The notes: generated by a model not told the origin, from the letters alone. A stretch of 64,000 bases of DNA from Bromus sterilis (GCA_950022295.1 OX465596.1:130242501-130306500); one strand, 5' to 3'. Counted from the stretch's first letter, positions 34,410 through 45,759 are shown. Numbers and translations are program-made.

Positions 34410-37052
34410 ATGGGTAAGAAAGAAGACCCCAAGGTACCGATCTTACCATCCCGTACGAGAAAAGGTACTGTTCTGAACACTAGTGCTACACTTGATTCAT
34501 CTTCAGTTATGAGTAAGTTTGCTTCACCTCCACCACATGATGCTTCTACTGAATCTGCTACTATGTCTGATACTTTTGATGATGCTTCTACTTCTCTTGA
34601 TGATATTGGTTCACTTAGTCACGCTCTTGAGAAACAGATCGCTGTTGCTGCAAAAAAAATATGGAATTGAAATTCCTGATACTTGCTATCCTTTTGATGG
34701 AACTTACACTTATCTTGATTTGAGTAAACTCAAGGAGAGACTCCTTGATGATGATTATATTATACTTGATGATGATTTATGCAGGGAGCTAACAGAGTTT
34801 GTCGACTCTGACCCTGTTGTTATTAAGAAGCTTCTCGAAAAACACTCTCTGAAGAACAAGACCGTTCCTGATCCTAAATTTGCTACATCTCATATATGCA
34901 TCAATGATCCTGATTATAATTTCTCTGTTGATCTTTCACTTATATCTATGGTTGAAGTTGACCCATTTATGGCATACAAAATGATGATGCTATTGCACAC
35001 CTGACCAAACTCACTGAGTGAGGTGGCTTGTTTACTACAGATGAGAAGATATGAAATTTCTATGTTACTAAGCTTCTTCCTTTCTCTTTAAAGGAAGGTG
35101 CTAAAGCGTGGTACGATGCACTACCATGTGGTTCCATTAGGAGTCGTCAAGACTTAGCTCACTCTTTTTTTGAAAAGTATTTTCCTGCTCATATGCAACA
35201 TGCTGCTTTACTAAGAATTTATAACTTTAAACAGTTGCAGGATGAGAACCTCCCTAAAGCTTGGGGGAGGTATTGCAGTCTGATCCAGGCTAGACCGGGA
35301 CATGGAGTCCGTAAGAATGAATTAATTTGATATATTTTATGCTGGTCTAACTGATGAATCTAGATCCTATTTGGACAGTTGTGCTGGGTGTGTTTTCAGG
35401 AAAAGAACACCGGACGATGCAGAAGAATTAATGGGCAAGATGGCCAAGAACCACGAAGATTGGTCCGTCCCTGAACCACCTCCACCACCAAAGAAAAAGG
35501 GGCATGCTTGTCCTAAGCCCTGAAGATATTCAAGAAGCAAAGAAGTCTATTAAAGAGAAGCGTATTAAAACTGAAGACGTGAAGAATCTACCCCCCCCCC
35601 CGTTGAGAAGTTGTGTGAGCCTACCACTCACCCTCCAATGGTAGAGGTACACTCTCTTTTAGATTTCAATGCAAGTGACATTTCTCATGGTAAGCCTCCT
35701 GATCAATGTTTAGATGAGCTTGATAATTTTATTAGGAAGCAAAATCACTTTAATGAGAGGATACAAAGTCAGTTGCATGATAATTCCATTGCTATCAAAA
35801 TTTGCTTGATGTTCTAGGTAGAACAGTTAATGATGTTAAATGCCTTGTGAGGCATTTTCATATGGTTCAAACTCAGCTTGATCAAATTTCCAATGTGCAA
35901 AAAAATTTGCTTGCTAATAATGCCAAACAGGATATACAGGCCTTCGGGATTAAAACCCGAGGAGGAACTAGCACTCAAGACCCTCTCTATCCGGAGGGGC
36001 ATCCGAAGAGGATCGAGCAAGATTCTCAAATACAGGAAGAAGAAATTGTTAGCTCTCCGAAGAAGAAGAAGAAGCACAAAGAAGCTGACAATTCCAATGA
36101 TCCAAATAGTATATCTACCTCTGATGCTGAGACTAAAGACGATGCTGAGCCTGAAAAGGATGGTGAAAAGAATGATCCACCCGAAGTTCGAGAAAAAGAA
36201 GCACCCGATAAACGCAAGAAATACACTAGAGAAGACTTTATGACAAGAAGACATGGGAAGGAAAGGGAGCCATGGGTACAGAAACCCATGCCCTTTCCAG
36301 GTAAGTCTCTCAAAACTAAAGAAGAAGAGAATTACAATAAGTTTTGTGAGTGGATAAAACCTCTTTTTCTTCAAATTCCTTTGACTGATGCTATTAAGTT
36401 ACCTCCTTATTCGAGATATATGACAGATATTGTTACTAATAAAAGAAAAGTTCCTAATGAAGCAATATTTACTATGCTTGCTAACTACTCTTTTAGTGGC
36501 AAGATTCCTGAGAAGCTTGGTGATCCATGTATACCCACCATTCCTTTCTCCATAAAGAATAATTATGTCAGGACTGCTTTATATGATCTTGGAGCAGGAG
36601 TGAGTGTTATGCCTTTTTCTCTTTACAAGAGACTATGTTTATAAAAACTAATCCCTACAGATATCTCCCTTCAGATGGCTGACAAGTCAACAGCCGTTCC
36701 CATAGGTATTTGTGAGGATGTTCCCGTTGAAGTTGCTAATTGTTTAATCCTTACTGATTTTGTTGTGCTTGACATGCCCGAGGATGGGAGCATGTATATT
36801 ATTCTTGGTAGACCTTTTCTTAACACCGCAGGTGCTATTATTGATTGCAATAAAGGAAAGGTTACTTTCAATGTGAATGACAAAGAACACACGGTGTATT
36901 TTCCGAAGAAGATTGACAAGAGGCATGGCCTCAACTCTATAGAGAATATCGAGACCGTGAAGATTGGTGATTGGGATTGTCCTCTACATGTGCACCACAA
37001 ATACAAAACTATTATGGTGGGGACAATATCCATTAAAATAAAGGTACCATGA
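34410..37052 (+). pseudogene. E3 gag-protease, multiply broken
   Basis: Starts MGKKEDPKVPILPSRTRKG at 34410. The frame is lost at a run of eight A near 34655 and continues in another frame (YGIEIPDTCYPFDGTYTYLD) to 35004. The Gag domain follows at 35005-35520 (FSLKEGAKAWYDALPCGSIRSR, FFEKYFPAHMQ, TDESRSYLDSCAG-type) with several stops. A frame from 35802 has a basic, Lys/Glu-rich spacer and the protease start (LYDLGAGVSVMPFSLYKRL). A TAA at 36642-36644 interrupts it. The same frame resumes to 37052 with IILGRPFLNTAGAIIDC, the protease C-terminal part. Nothing like RT follows. Confidence 0.85.
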
Positions 37053-37274
37053 ATGCTTCATAGTAAGTGAAACTTTTTACTTTATGTATTGCTAGTTTGG
37101 TAGTAGGACTTGATCAACCTTGCTATTAAATGAGTTTTATATGAGTAAAAAGTAGAGGTTGTTATGTTTGCATATCTTTTAGCTTTTATTCTCCTTGTTG
37201 TACCAAGTTCGTATGTTTTTGAAACTTCACAACTCTAATCACTGCTCCAAGTTTTCAAAAAGTTTCGCAGCTTT

Positions 37275-37580
37275 TTGAACTTTGAAAAAATTTCAACAGT
37301 GAAGTTGTCAGAAAAATTCAAGAAAAATTATATTAAAAATTTCCATGCCGGGAGTGACCCAGAGGCACTTGGGGCTGATCAGGGGGGCCACCAGTGGCCC
37401 AGGCGGACAGCTGCCGCGGCCTGGCCCCTGGCCGCGCCCATAGGGCGCCTGGGGCCCACAATCCCCACCTCCAGGTAAGTCTTCTTCCTCCTCCCTCCTC
37501 TCTCTCCAAAAAACGAGTTCTACTCCAATTCTTGCGTTCTTGCGGTTCTTGGAGGAGATTTTTGATCTCTCTCTACAGCC
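37275..37580 (+). promoter_or_regulatory. LTR-like GC module and possible spliced leader inside E3
   Basis: Internal to E3, 37275-37452 resembles the pre-TATA section of the related LTRs: an AT-rich gaaaaattcaagaaaaatta-like stretch, then the GC-rich module 37398-37452. A consensus donor (CAG at 37472-37474, then GTAAGT) and a pyrimidine-rich acceptor (ctctctctacag ending 37578) follow. They precede the second ORF at about 37860. This could be an internal promoter or leader for that ORF, by inference only. Confidence 0.4.
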
Positions 37581-37859
37581 CACCATTCGACCTGAGATTT
37601 TGAGAAAATACTCCATGGTATGTAACTCCTTCACCCCTCCAATTAGATTCTTGATTGGTGGCTTCATTTGTGAGTATTTAGTAGCTCTTAGTGTTGTTCA
37701 TATGAGCTTGCATGCATGTGTAGAAATTTATTTTCCAAGTTTTGATGCAAGTTTATGCCTTAGGTAAGTGAGTAGAGTAGTTTGCCTCAACTCACTTTGT
37801 TTAAATCCTTGTTTGTGTGAATTGTAAAAAAATTCAGAAATAAGTTTCTTTGGAAAAGC

Positions 37860-39060
37860 AAAGGGGTGGCTTGGGAAGAAGAAGCCTGAGCGCTCCGATC
37901 GAGTTACTAGAGCTGCAGCTTCACCCTCAGCAGTTAGGGTGAGCTACAATGAATATCATGTGCCATTGGAGTTGTTGGAAGACACAAATCCAGCATGCGC
38001 AATGATGTATCCGTGCGATGATTTTCTTACAGCTGCAGGAATTAAGGAGGAATTTTATGGCCTTTGTGCCAATGCAGGTTTGACACGGCTAGATTTATGC
38101 CGTGTGGTACAATACAAAAGCTTACCTCCTGCTTTGTTAACAGTTTTTTTAACCATGATGCTGGAACCGTCAAGTTCAAACTTTTTAATGATCTCATAAC
38201 CATGTCTTTGGCACAGTTTTGTGATATAATAGGTGCGCCGAACGTTGGTCAGACAACGAATATGAACATATAGCCTTCCGGGTTGAGGACCCTCTTCAAC
38301 TCCCTTTGCTGCCAGGAGGAGACCGACATTCGGCGTACATAGATTTCCAGCATTCTGTTTCCACACCTCAGGTATTTTGCGTATTTTGTTGCTAGAGGGG
38401 TGTTAGCTCGTGACAACACGAGCAATGGTTCTGCACCAGATTTCGCTATTTATGTGAACGCCCTCTCTGATAAGAATGAGTATAATGTGGGTGCCTTGAT
38501 TGCTCGGCGCCTTGTTACGAATAGTAACAAAGGCGATTTATATGGTGGCGTTTACGCCACACTTATCCTTGAGTCTCTTGAGCGCACCCCGCATCCTGAT
38601 GATGTTCCCTTTTCATACGCGAGTCTCGATCTTGCGGCTATGAAGAGGCATAAGTTTGTTACCATGACTTCCCAGTTTGGTAACCTTGATTATATTTTGA
38701 GGTTTGAAAGGACCATTTCGTGAGATCCGTCTACCTGCACCACTTTTGTTTGATAACACTCGCAGGAACGGATGGTCCTTCAACGAGATTCAGTTCGATG
38801 AGTTAATGGCTAATTACCAGCCGCATAACCCCATGGAGGGGGTTGTGCCCGATGAGGAGGAGCATGGTGAGTTCCCACCTTTCCAGGGAGAGACCTTCGC
38901 CGAGCATGGCGAGGGATCTTCTTCCTCTTGGAGCGTAGGGCCTTCCTCATGGGAGGACCCGAGGACTTCGGTGTACGCACCGGAGGGCTCATACGACTCC
39001 TGGACTTACCATTACCCCGGAGCAGGAGGCTCATGGGGGCAGTTGCTGCTACCAACTTAA
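37860..39060 (+). pseudogene. E3 second ORF (Athila-type), frame-broken
   Basis: Protein-like segments in several frames. First comes SYNEYHVPLELLEDTNPAC ... FLTAAGIKEEFYGLCANAG (37939 on). Then FNDLITMSLAQFCDIIGAPN (about 38190), then APDFAIYVNALSDKNEYNVGALIARRL (38400-38723), then LPAPLLFDNTRRNGWSF with an acidic, Gly/Ser-rich tail to 39060. Together they form one ancestral protein of roughly 400 residues, broken by at least three frameshifts. It lies where Athila elements carry an extra ORF after the polyprotein. I do not see a signal peptide or membrane segment, so an envelope role is not supported. Function unknown. Confidence 0.65.
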
Positions 39061-40882
39061 GCCAAAATCCTATGCTTGGGGGAGTACGTTCCCTTCTCAC
39101 CTTTGCATTGTATTATCCGTTTTCATTTTTTTCGCTTTGATCTTTTCGAAGTTTTTGCCCGTTCCTCTTTGTTCTTTTATTTTGAAAAAACAACAAAAAG
39201 ATTTCTCTTTTCTTTTTCTTTCGTTAAATGTTTGAAAAATCCAAAAATAATTTCTTTTCTCTCTTTAGTTTGCTTTGTTGCATAGTTCAGCTCGAGTCCG
39301 TGATGGCATTTGCACTTGATTATATTTCCCTACGTTCAATCGTGCAAGCGACAAGGCAGTGATGACGAAGATCAACGAAGGGATGCAACAAGGAAAACCG
39401 GTATGAACTCTTTTTGTTTCTACTTTTGTACATATGCTTGTACTTATGATTTAGAGACCAGCCTGTGGCGACATAGTGTTATGTTTACAATGCTCGCCCA
39501 GTATTCATGTTTTCCTTGTGGCTAATCCCAAATAGCTAGAGTACATAATGTGTTATTGAAATGATTTACATGCATTGCATTGTTCATGGTTTGGCATACT
39601 GAAGTGGTATTTCCCTTTGGAGAATTCTTGGATTAACTTGGCACATGCTTACACATGTTTATGACTAAAAAGTCTACTATGCCTTGATGGTCTGTGAATT
39701 TCAGAATAGTTATATCATTTTCATGCCCAATTCAATGTTACTTTGTCGCTCTGCATGATTATGACTGTTATTGCTCTCTAGTTGGTCGCTTCCCAGTCTT
39801 TTGCTAGCCTTCGCTCGCACTAAGCGGATTTCTGCTTGTGCATCCAAAACCCTTGAAACCAGTTTTTCCATATGAGTCCACCATACCTTCCTATGTGGTA
39901 TTTACCGGCCATCCTAACGAAGACTTTCTTATACCATCTCGAAATTAGTCAAAATCACTCCTATGTTGTACCTCTGTTTTAGCTCATGAGGAAGTAGTAG
40001 GTAATTCATGACCGTCTTATGTTAGGCATGTTTTATTCCGGGATTGCATGTCTAATCTGCAAACCCCTAATACGAGGAGGGACTGGCACGAGTGCGCCCA
40101 GCTCTCAAAATATAATCAGAACCGACAAACCCTCCTTCACGCTTTGTCTATGAGAAATCAGAAAACTTTGGCAGTGATAAACAAAGGAGATTAAGGGGAT
40201 GTGATTGTCTCCATCTTGGGAGCCGTTCCTCGAAACATGTCTAGAGTAAGAGGTGATTGAGTTGTCTACTAGCATTCGTTGATGAATCATGCACCTCCCA
40301 AAACACTTTTTATCTCTGTTTTCAAAACCAAGAGCTCTGGTACATGTTTAGTCTTTGCTTCCAACCATGGGTTTTCAACCTTTCCATCAAACTCCACGGT
40401 TCGAGAGTCTCCGCCTTCTTTCTTCAAAGCACCAACTAGGAGAGCATAATTGTCATTCTGAGTGTAATGTGCACTATTCCAAAGTACTACATTTTCTTTT
40501 GCATGATTGTGGTATTACTTATTCTGAAGTTCTTAGTTCTAGTCTCCTTTAAAACTCCGGAGGAGTTTCTGCATTTATGTTTTTCTTCACTCATGGAGGC
40601 TAGCGAAATACCACTCTAGTATGTTCAAGCTTTGTGCATTGTAATCCTGTCTTGATCTTCAGTAGCATATTATTTACTTTTAGTTGTTTGTGATTGATCA
40701 CTTGAAAGAAGGATTGCTTCGTGCATTGTCCACATAGCATTGTTTTGATACTTGCTAAAAAAAATAGTACATGCTTATATACATTCATTGAAGCAAAATT
40801 GTTTGTCAAAGTTTTCTTTGTCGTGTTCAGTTCGTTGTACTGAATTGCTTGAGGACAAGCAATATGCTAAGCTTGGGGGAGT
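39061..40882 (+). other. Non-coding 3' internal region and PPT of E3
   Basis: No gene seen in 1.8 kb. Near the end, attgcttgaggacaagcaat at 40849-40863 can form an 8-bp stem with an AGGA loop. The PPT-like aagcttgggggagt runs up to 40882. Confidence 0.7.
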
Positions 40883-42282
40883 TGATACATCTCAAACGTA
40901 TCTACTTTTCCAAACACTTTTGCTATTGTTTTGCCCTCATTCTTGCATGATTTGGACGAAACTAACCCGGACTAATGCTGTTTTCAGCAGAGCTGCCTGT
41001 ACAGTTTTATTGTGCGCAGGAAAATGGATTTTTGGACGTCTCAGAAAATTCCCAGAAAAAACACAGAAAATCCACGCATCCGAGGGGCCATTGTGCCAGA
41101 AGTGGGACCAGAGGGCAGCCAAGGGGGCCCTAGGCGCCCCCCTGGCGCGGCCAGGGGTGGGGCCGCGCCCTCTGGCCTCCTGGGGGCCTCCCCCCTCATC
41201 TGGTGCCCTACTGAGGCTCCTATTTATTCCCGTGACGGAGAAACCCCGAAACAGAAGTCATTTTCCCAATTCTCGTCGCGGAGCCACCGCCACCCTTTGT
41301 TCTTCTCCGGGAGGGCTAATCTGGAGGCTGTTTTGGCGCCGGTGAGGGGAGATCATCGCCATCGTCATCATCATCACCACTCCATCCTCCCTCCATGACT
41401 TCTCCATCCATGTGTGAGTAATTCCCTGCTGTAGCAAAAGGGAATGGTAGGGATTGGATGAGTTAGATCATGTAATAATTTATCAGATTGTTGGGGGAAT
41501 GTTGCCTATCATCTAGATTGGTGTTTATCATCTTAGCTTCAACTTGTTGCTCTTGATGCTTGTCACTTTGGGCCCGAGTGCCATGATTTCAGATCTGAAC
41601 CCTATGTGTTTGCATGAATGTATTTGTGTTCTTGATCCTATCTATGAGTTGTATGCACCTGTTATAGTCTGGAACCGGCGATCCCAAAGGTGACAGCTTG
41701 GGACACCAAAGGGGATGGACTATAGTTTGAGGATTCCATGTATCCATTGTTTGTTAATGCTTTGTTCCGGTGCTCTTTGACAGGAGCACCTTAATGTCCA
41801 TAAGTTCCTTTTGGCCCCGTTCGTAGCGGGATGATAGGACAAAAGATGTTGTGCAAGTTCTTATTGCAAGCACGTACAACTACCTATGGGATACATGCCT
41901 GATGTTTGATTTATGCCTAGATGATCATTGCTTTTCTGTGTGTCTTGCCCCAAGTTAAATACATGATGTGCCTTATCCATGCAGCGCCCAACCATCCATC
42001 TCCCTAGCCCACAGTGTTTTTAATTGTGCTGGTTACTAGTTGTTTACTTTCGTTGTTTTACTATTACTGTTTCACCACCATTATTTCCGTTGCTATCATC
42101 ACTTCCATATCACAGTTACTACTAATATCTTGTTGCAAGTAAGTGTATCTCAGGTGCGGTGGAATTGACAACTCCACTGTTAAAGCTTGTGGATATCCTT
42201 TGGCTCCCCTTGAGTCGAATATATAAATTGGGTTATTCTTACCCGCAAAGACTATCTCGATCACTGCAGTTGTGGGTTATCA
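40883..42282 (+). repeat. 3' LTR of E3
   Basis: 1400 bp, TGATACATCTC to GGTTATCA. One base differs in the terminal inverted repeat (GATACAT against GATACGT). GC-rich module 41131-41184. It is followed by gagat at 42283. Confidence 0.92.
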
Positions 42283-43291
42283 GAGATCAGCGATATGCAG
42301 AAGCTGCATGAAAGAGTACAAGCGCTAGAGGAGAGGCATCGAGCTGACGAAGCTACCCTAGAAGCTACCTCGCCATCTCAGCGTAGAAGCAGCATGGCTT
42401 CCACCGAGCTCATTGCGCAGCCTGATTTGACGGCTCCCAGGTACCCCGTGGATGAAATCACGGAGGCTCAAGTTTGCCACCTTCAGAAACAATTGATGCA
42501 CTTAAAACCCACGGTGGCTATCGGCCATGTTGCACCTCCTCGACCCAACAGAACTTTTCACTGCCGTCCGATTCGACAAGGCTATGTTGTTGTGATGGTC
42601 GATGAAATACTGGAGGGATATGAGGAGCTCGATCTTGACTACCCTACCGGCGAAGGTGGAACTCTCCTGGAGAATGCTCTGTGGACTTCATGTCTATGGC
42701 AGAAAGAATTCATCAAGCTTTCAAACTGGACAGCGCCTCTGCCTCCTCCTCCTCCTCCGGCGAGAAAGGGCCCGCCTCCTCCTCCGCCTCCGTCGAGTAA
42801 GGGTCCGCCTCCTCCTCCGGCGAGTGATCAGGGCACGCCTCCTCCTCAGCAAGTAAGGGCCTGCCTCCTCCTCCGCCTCCTCCTCCGGCGAGTGATCAGT
42901 GCACGCCTCCTCCTCCGCCTCCTTCTCCACCTGCGTCGGCACGTCCGAGAAGCCCGCCTTCTACTTCTCCTCGTCAGCAAGAGCAGAAGAGAGCCTCCAC
43001 CGCCGCTCCGACGCCTGATCTTAAACAACAAAGGAAAAGAGTCGTCGTCGCTCCGGCGTCTAGTAGTACAACCAGTGGCGGGAAGCGATACAAATATGGT
43101 CCATCATCTCTCAAGCCTCTTGAGAAGTTACCATACAACAAGAGCTCGGAGGAAACCGCGGAGATCGTTCAAGCCGAAGTGGATGCCTGTTTGAAAAAGA
43201 AAAAACCACCTCCGCCTCCGAAGATAGATGAGGCGAAAGCGAAGCGCACTTTGGATGCTCTGAAGCGACTAGCACCGGCTCCGCGCGGATG
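42283..43291 (+). pseudogene. CACTA Transposase_24-type ORF, 3' part with polyproline linker
   Basis: Coding resumes directly after the E3 LTR (EISDMQKLHERVQALEE), so it once joined the frame at 32916. A helical stretch is followed by DEITEAQVCHLQ and then a CCT/CCG-repeat segment at 42738-42960 coding for runs of 4-8 prolines. A single-base shift at about 42850 puts the rest in another frame. Read there, the segment continues as more polyproline, a basic region (KQQRKRVVV) and KYGPSSLKPLEKLPY ... AKRTLDALKRLAP, ending at TGA about 43289-43291. Low-complexity coding DNA like this is prone to slippage. Confidence 0.75.
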
Positions 43292-43439
43292 AAAAGCATG
43301 TCTTCACTCTTAAAAAATAAAGCGCAAGAAGCGCGCCGGCTTGGAACCACTACAACTGACAAAAGGAGAGAAGAACAAATTGCAATAGGGAAAAAATTCC
43401 CCGGCTCGGTGAACAGGCGAACAAATCGTGTCCCCCGCT

Positions 43440-44898
43440 GCAGGTGTCTAGCGATATCATCATCGCAAATCTGCCGGCCAGGATGGTGCCCAGTACCAAT
43501 CCTGGTGATTACCTGGCGGACGGGATGGTGCCCGGTACCAATCCTGGTGATTACCTTCCCGACGATGCACATTTTCATCCACTGGAGGTAGTGGACGAAT
43601 ACACATACCGGTACTGGTATCCTCTCGTCAGATCACCTATTCAACAGCTAGCAATGATGATGCAAAGATTACATCAGTGGTACATGGACGCCTGCAAGAA
43701 GTCTGAATTCGATAATGTGATGATTATGGTTAAAGACAAGCAGGACCTCGTTGGACTTGAAGTGTTGCCGGTTCCATTTGAGGAGTTATTCCAGCTTTAC
43801 AATCAAAAGGTCATCGATAAAGTAATCGTCACTTGCTACTGTCTGTAAGTACTACTTCTTTAATTAAGTCTTTATATATAGCTCAGCTCTTTCATTGCAT
43901 GTACATATAATTCACTATATCATGCAAATTGAAGATCGTGGAATGCAAGCAAAGACAAATCTATAAGGGTTCATTAACCTAAATCTCATTAATCATTGGG
44001 AGATTGAAGAATTTCCCAAACTAGCCGAGGCCAACTTGCTACAATCTTTGCTTCAACATCAAAACAAACAAAATATAATCTTTCCTTACAACATCAAGTG
44101 AGTGTTACTGTGCATATTCGGTTTTCCTTATTTACTCGAGGTTATAGTAATGTAATTGATGAGTTATGCATGCGTGCGCAACTTCCACTTTATTACCTAG
44201 AGATTATGCTTGAGGAGGGAGTAGTGACCATCTTAGACTCAAGACGAAAATATCCCGAGACGTATGCGATCATCACTGAAATGCTTAAGAAGTAAGTCCA
44301 ATCGATCATTATCGCACCATTTCGACAACTTTGTTCATTTTTTGATATCAGGTAATAATTATTTTCTATGTCTAGCAGGGTTTGGATACAGTTCACCAAA
44401 AAAGCTCTGGGACTGCCGAAGGAGCTGAAATTTTCACGCCCGAAAGTAACTACTACTAGCTAGTTCCGCGCATCTCCCATTATATTGATTCTATAGTTTC
44501 ATCAATACCATTTATATAATGCTTGATTATCAGTTTGATTGACCTCTATTTCTCGTAAAGTGGTTGTGGCAGAATGAAGGGACTAATCTTTGTGGGTACT
44601 ACATTTGCGAGTACATATACAACGCGACAATCTCTATGAATGCCCGCTACTCTAAAGAACAACTTAAAGTGCGTAAGCAATAATATTCATAATTTTATTT
44701 TATTACCATCATTTGTGTTGAGTTTCATTCATATATCTGTATTGACCCCCTTCTTCGAATTAGATTTGGGAGCTGCAGCAAGAAATCCTACCACAAGATC
44801 GCATAATAGCAATTCAAGAGGAATTGGCGGGATTCTTTCTTGACCACGTCATCAAGAAAGACGGAGAATACCATATGAAACTTAATTTCACATGTTAA
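43440..44898 (+). pseudogene. CACTA Ulp1-type cysteine protease region, spliced
   Basis: An exon at 43444-43847 reads PLVRSPIQQLAMMMQRLHQWYMDA ... FEELFQLYNQKVIDKVIVTCYCL and ends at a GTAAGT donor. Later coding pieces are about 43985-44097 (WEIEEFPKLAEANLLQSLL), 44380-44445 (WIQFTKKALGLPKEL-type), 44570-44670 (EGTNLCGYYICEYIYNATI, the likely catalytic Cys region) and 44764-44898 (WELQQEILPQDR to KLNFTC, stop TAA). Introns show GT and AG ends. This matches the Ulp1/SUMO-protease-like ORF found in many plant CACTA elements. The catalytic His and Asp exons are not clear, so it may be partial. A host SUMO protease gene is unlikely given the position inside the transposon. Confidence 0.7.
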
Positions 44899-45239
44899 TT
44901 AGGGTATTGTAAGAAAAGTTATATTGTATATATGTAGCCAGTATCGTCGGATAGATATACGAAAACTTGTTGTTCGAACTATATCTCGGAGAAGGAGATG
45001 TCGATCACTTCTCTCTGTATATGTTCACTGTACTTAATGGTTTAATTCCTTCATTTGCTTACTAGCTAGCATGTCGACCAAGTCCTCTCTATACGTATAG
45101 TACGTAGCGTCGACCAAGCACGGAGATAAGAGAGGACACCTCTCTCTATTAATTAGCTAGCTAACACAACCCCTAAATTAACCCTACAAAACACTCAATC
45201 CCCCCCCCCTAAAAAAACCCCAGCCCCTGAAAAGCTGAC

Positions 45240-45459
45240 GCGTGGAATCTTTTTGGTCCCGGTTGGTGTTACCAACCGGGACAAAAGGCCCTTCTGCCTG
45301 ATCAAGCAGCAGAGGCCACGTGGAGCCCCATCTGTCCCAGTTCGTGGGCAAACCGAGACTAAAGGTTTTGGGCATTAGTTACGACCCTTTAGTCCCGGTT
45401 CCGGAACTGGGACAAATGGGCCTCTGGAACCGGGACAAATGGGCCTCTTTCTACCAGTG
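45240..45459 (+). repeat. CACTA right terminus with subterminal repeats
   Basis: Contains a perfect 12-bp inverted pair (gtcccggttggt, loop gtt, accaaccgggac at 45256-45282) and two close direct copies of accgggacaaatgggcctct. It ends ttctaccagtg at 45459. Such repeats bind TNPA-like proteins in En/Spm. The next three bases, cat, would be the target duplication, but the partner is lost. Confidence 0.88.
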
Positions 45460-45474
45460 CATCACCGACGCTAA

Positions 45475-45756
45475 GGGTATCTACAATGGAAGGCTCTAGG
45501 AAGAGGTGCTAGGAAAGAAATCCCAACAGATCAGATGTTACATCGTCAATTCCTGGTGTTTCTACCGCAACGACGCAAAAGAAAGCATCGAGCGCTAGCG
45601 CTCTTTACCCCCCACAAGATGAGACATGGGCTATACTTTTCGCCCATATTTAGCGACGATGATTTAGCGGCCATCGTTGGGAGTAGATAACACTTACATT
45701 TTTTTGTTTTTATTTTATTTAACCACCTAAATAAGCGTTCATCACTGTAGATGCTC
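45475..45756. mobile_element. Tourist-like MITE (PIF/Harbinger)
   Basis: 282 bp with imperfect terminal inverted repeats: gggtatctacaatgg on the left against gagcatctacagtga (reverse complement of the right end). The flanking 3-bp duplication is TAA (45472-45474 and 45757-45759), as expected for PIF/Harbinger. Non-coding, hence non-autonomous. Confidence 0.75.
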
Positions 45757-45759
45757 TAA

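Larger units (their letters stand above)
32917..42282 (+). mobile_element. Complete non-autonomous Athila-type LTR retrotransposon (E3)
   Basis: 9.4 kb with LTRs 32917-34323 and 40883-42282 (TGATAC...TATCA), an exact tRNA-Asp-type primer site, a broken gag-protease, a second broken ORF before the 3' LTR, a pre-PPT hairpin motif and a PPT. No RT, RNase H or integrase. It is inserted in the CACTA ORF: the CACTA protein reads on both sides. The LTRs are highly similar, which suggests a fairly recent insertion compared with the host CACTA. Confidence 0.9.
31195..45459 (+). mobile_element. CACTA (En/Spm) DNA transposon, split and left-truncated
   Basis: The right terminus is intact: 45245-45459 carries inverted and direct copies of the subterminal aaccgggacaaa motif and ends with ttctaccagtg, the reverse complement of CACTGGTAGAA. 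Internal coding fits CACTA ORFs: a Transposase_24-type protein, a proline-rich linker and a Ulp1-like protease. The left terminus with its CACTG end is absent at the junction with array LTR C. An LTR retrotransposon (32917-42282) splits the first ORF. No DDE transposase (TNPD/TNP2) is present, so it could move only with help, and the missing left end makes even that unlikely. Confidence 0.85.

Noticed and set aside
37939..39060. Envelope gene of an endogenous retrovirus-like element
   Set aside because: No signal peptide, transmembrane segment or cleavage site is visible. The protein is soluble-looking and broken, so only Athila-type second ORF is claimed.
42600..43030. Long open frames rich in Leu/Arg or Arg on both strands
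   Set aside because: They are other-frame readings of the CCT/CCG proline-coding repeat in the CACTA ORF.
43440..44898. Host SUMO protease gene
   Set aside because: It lies between CACTA ORF parts and the CACTA right terminus, and only part of the domain is visible.
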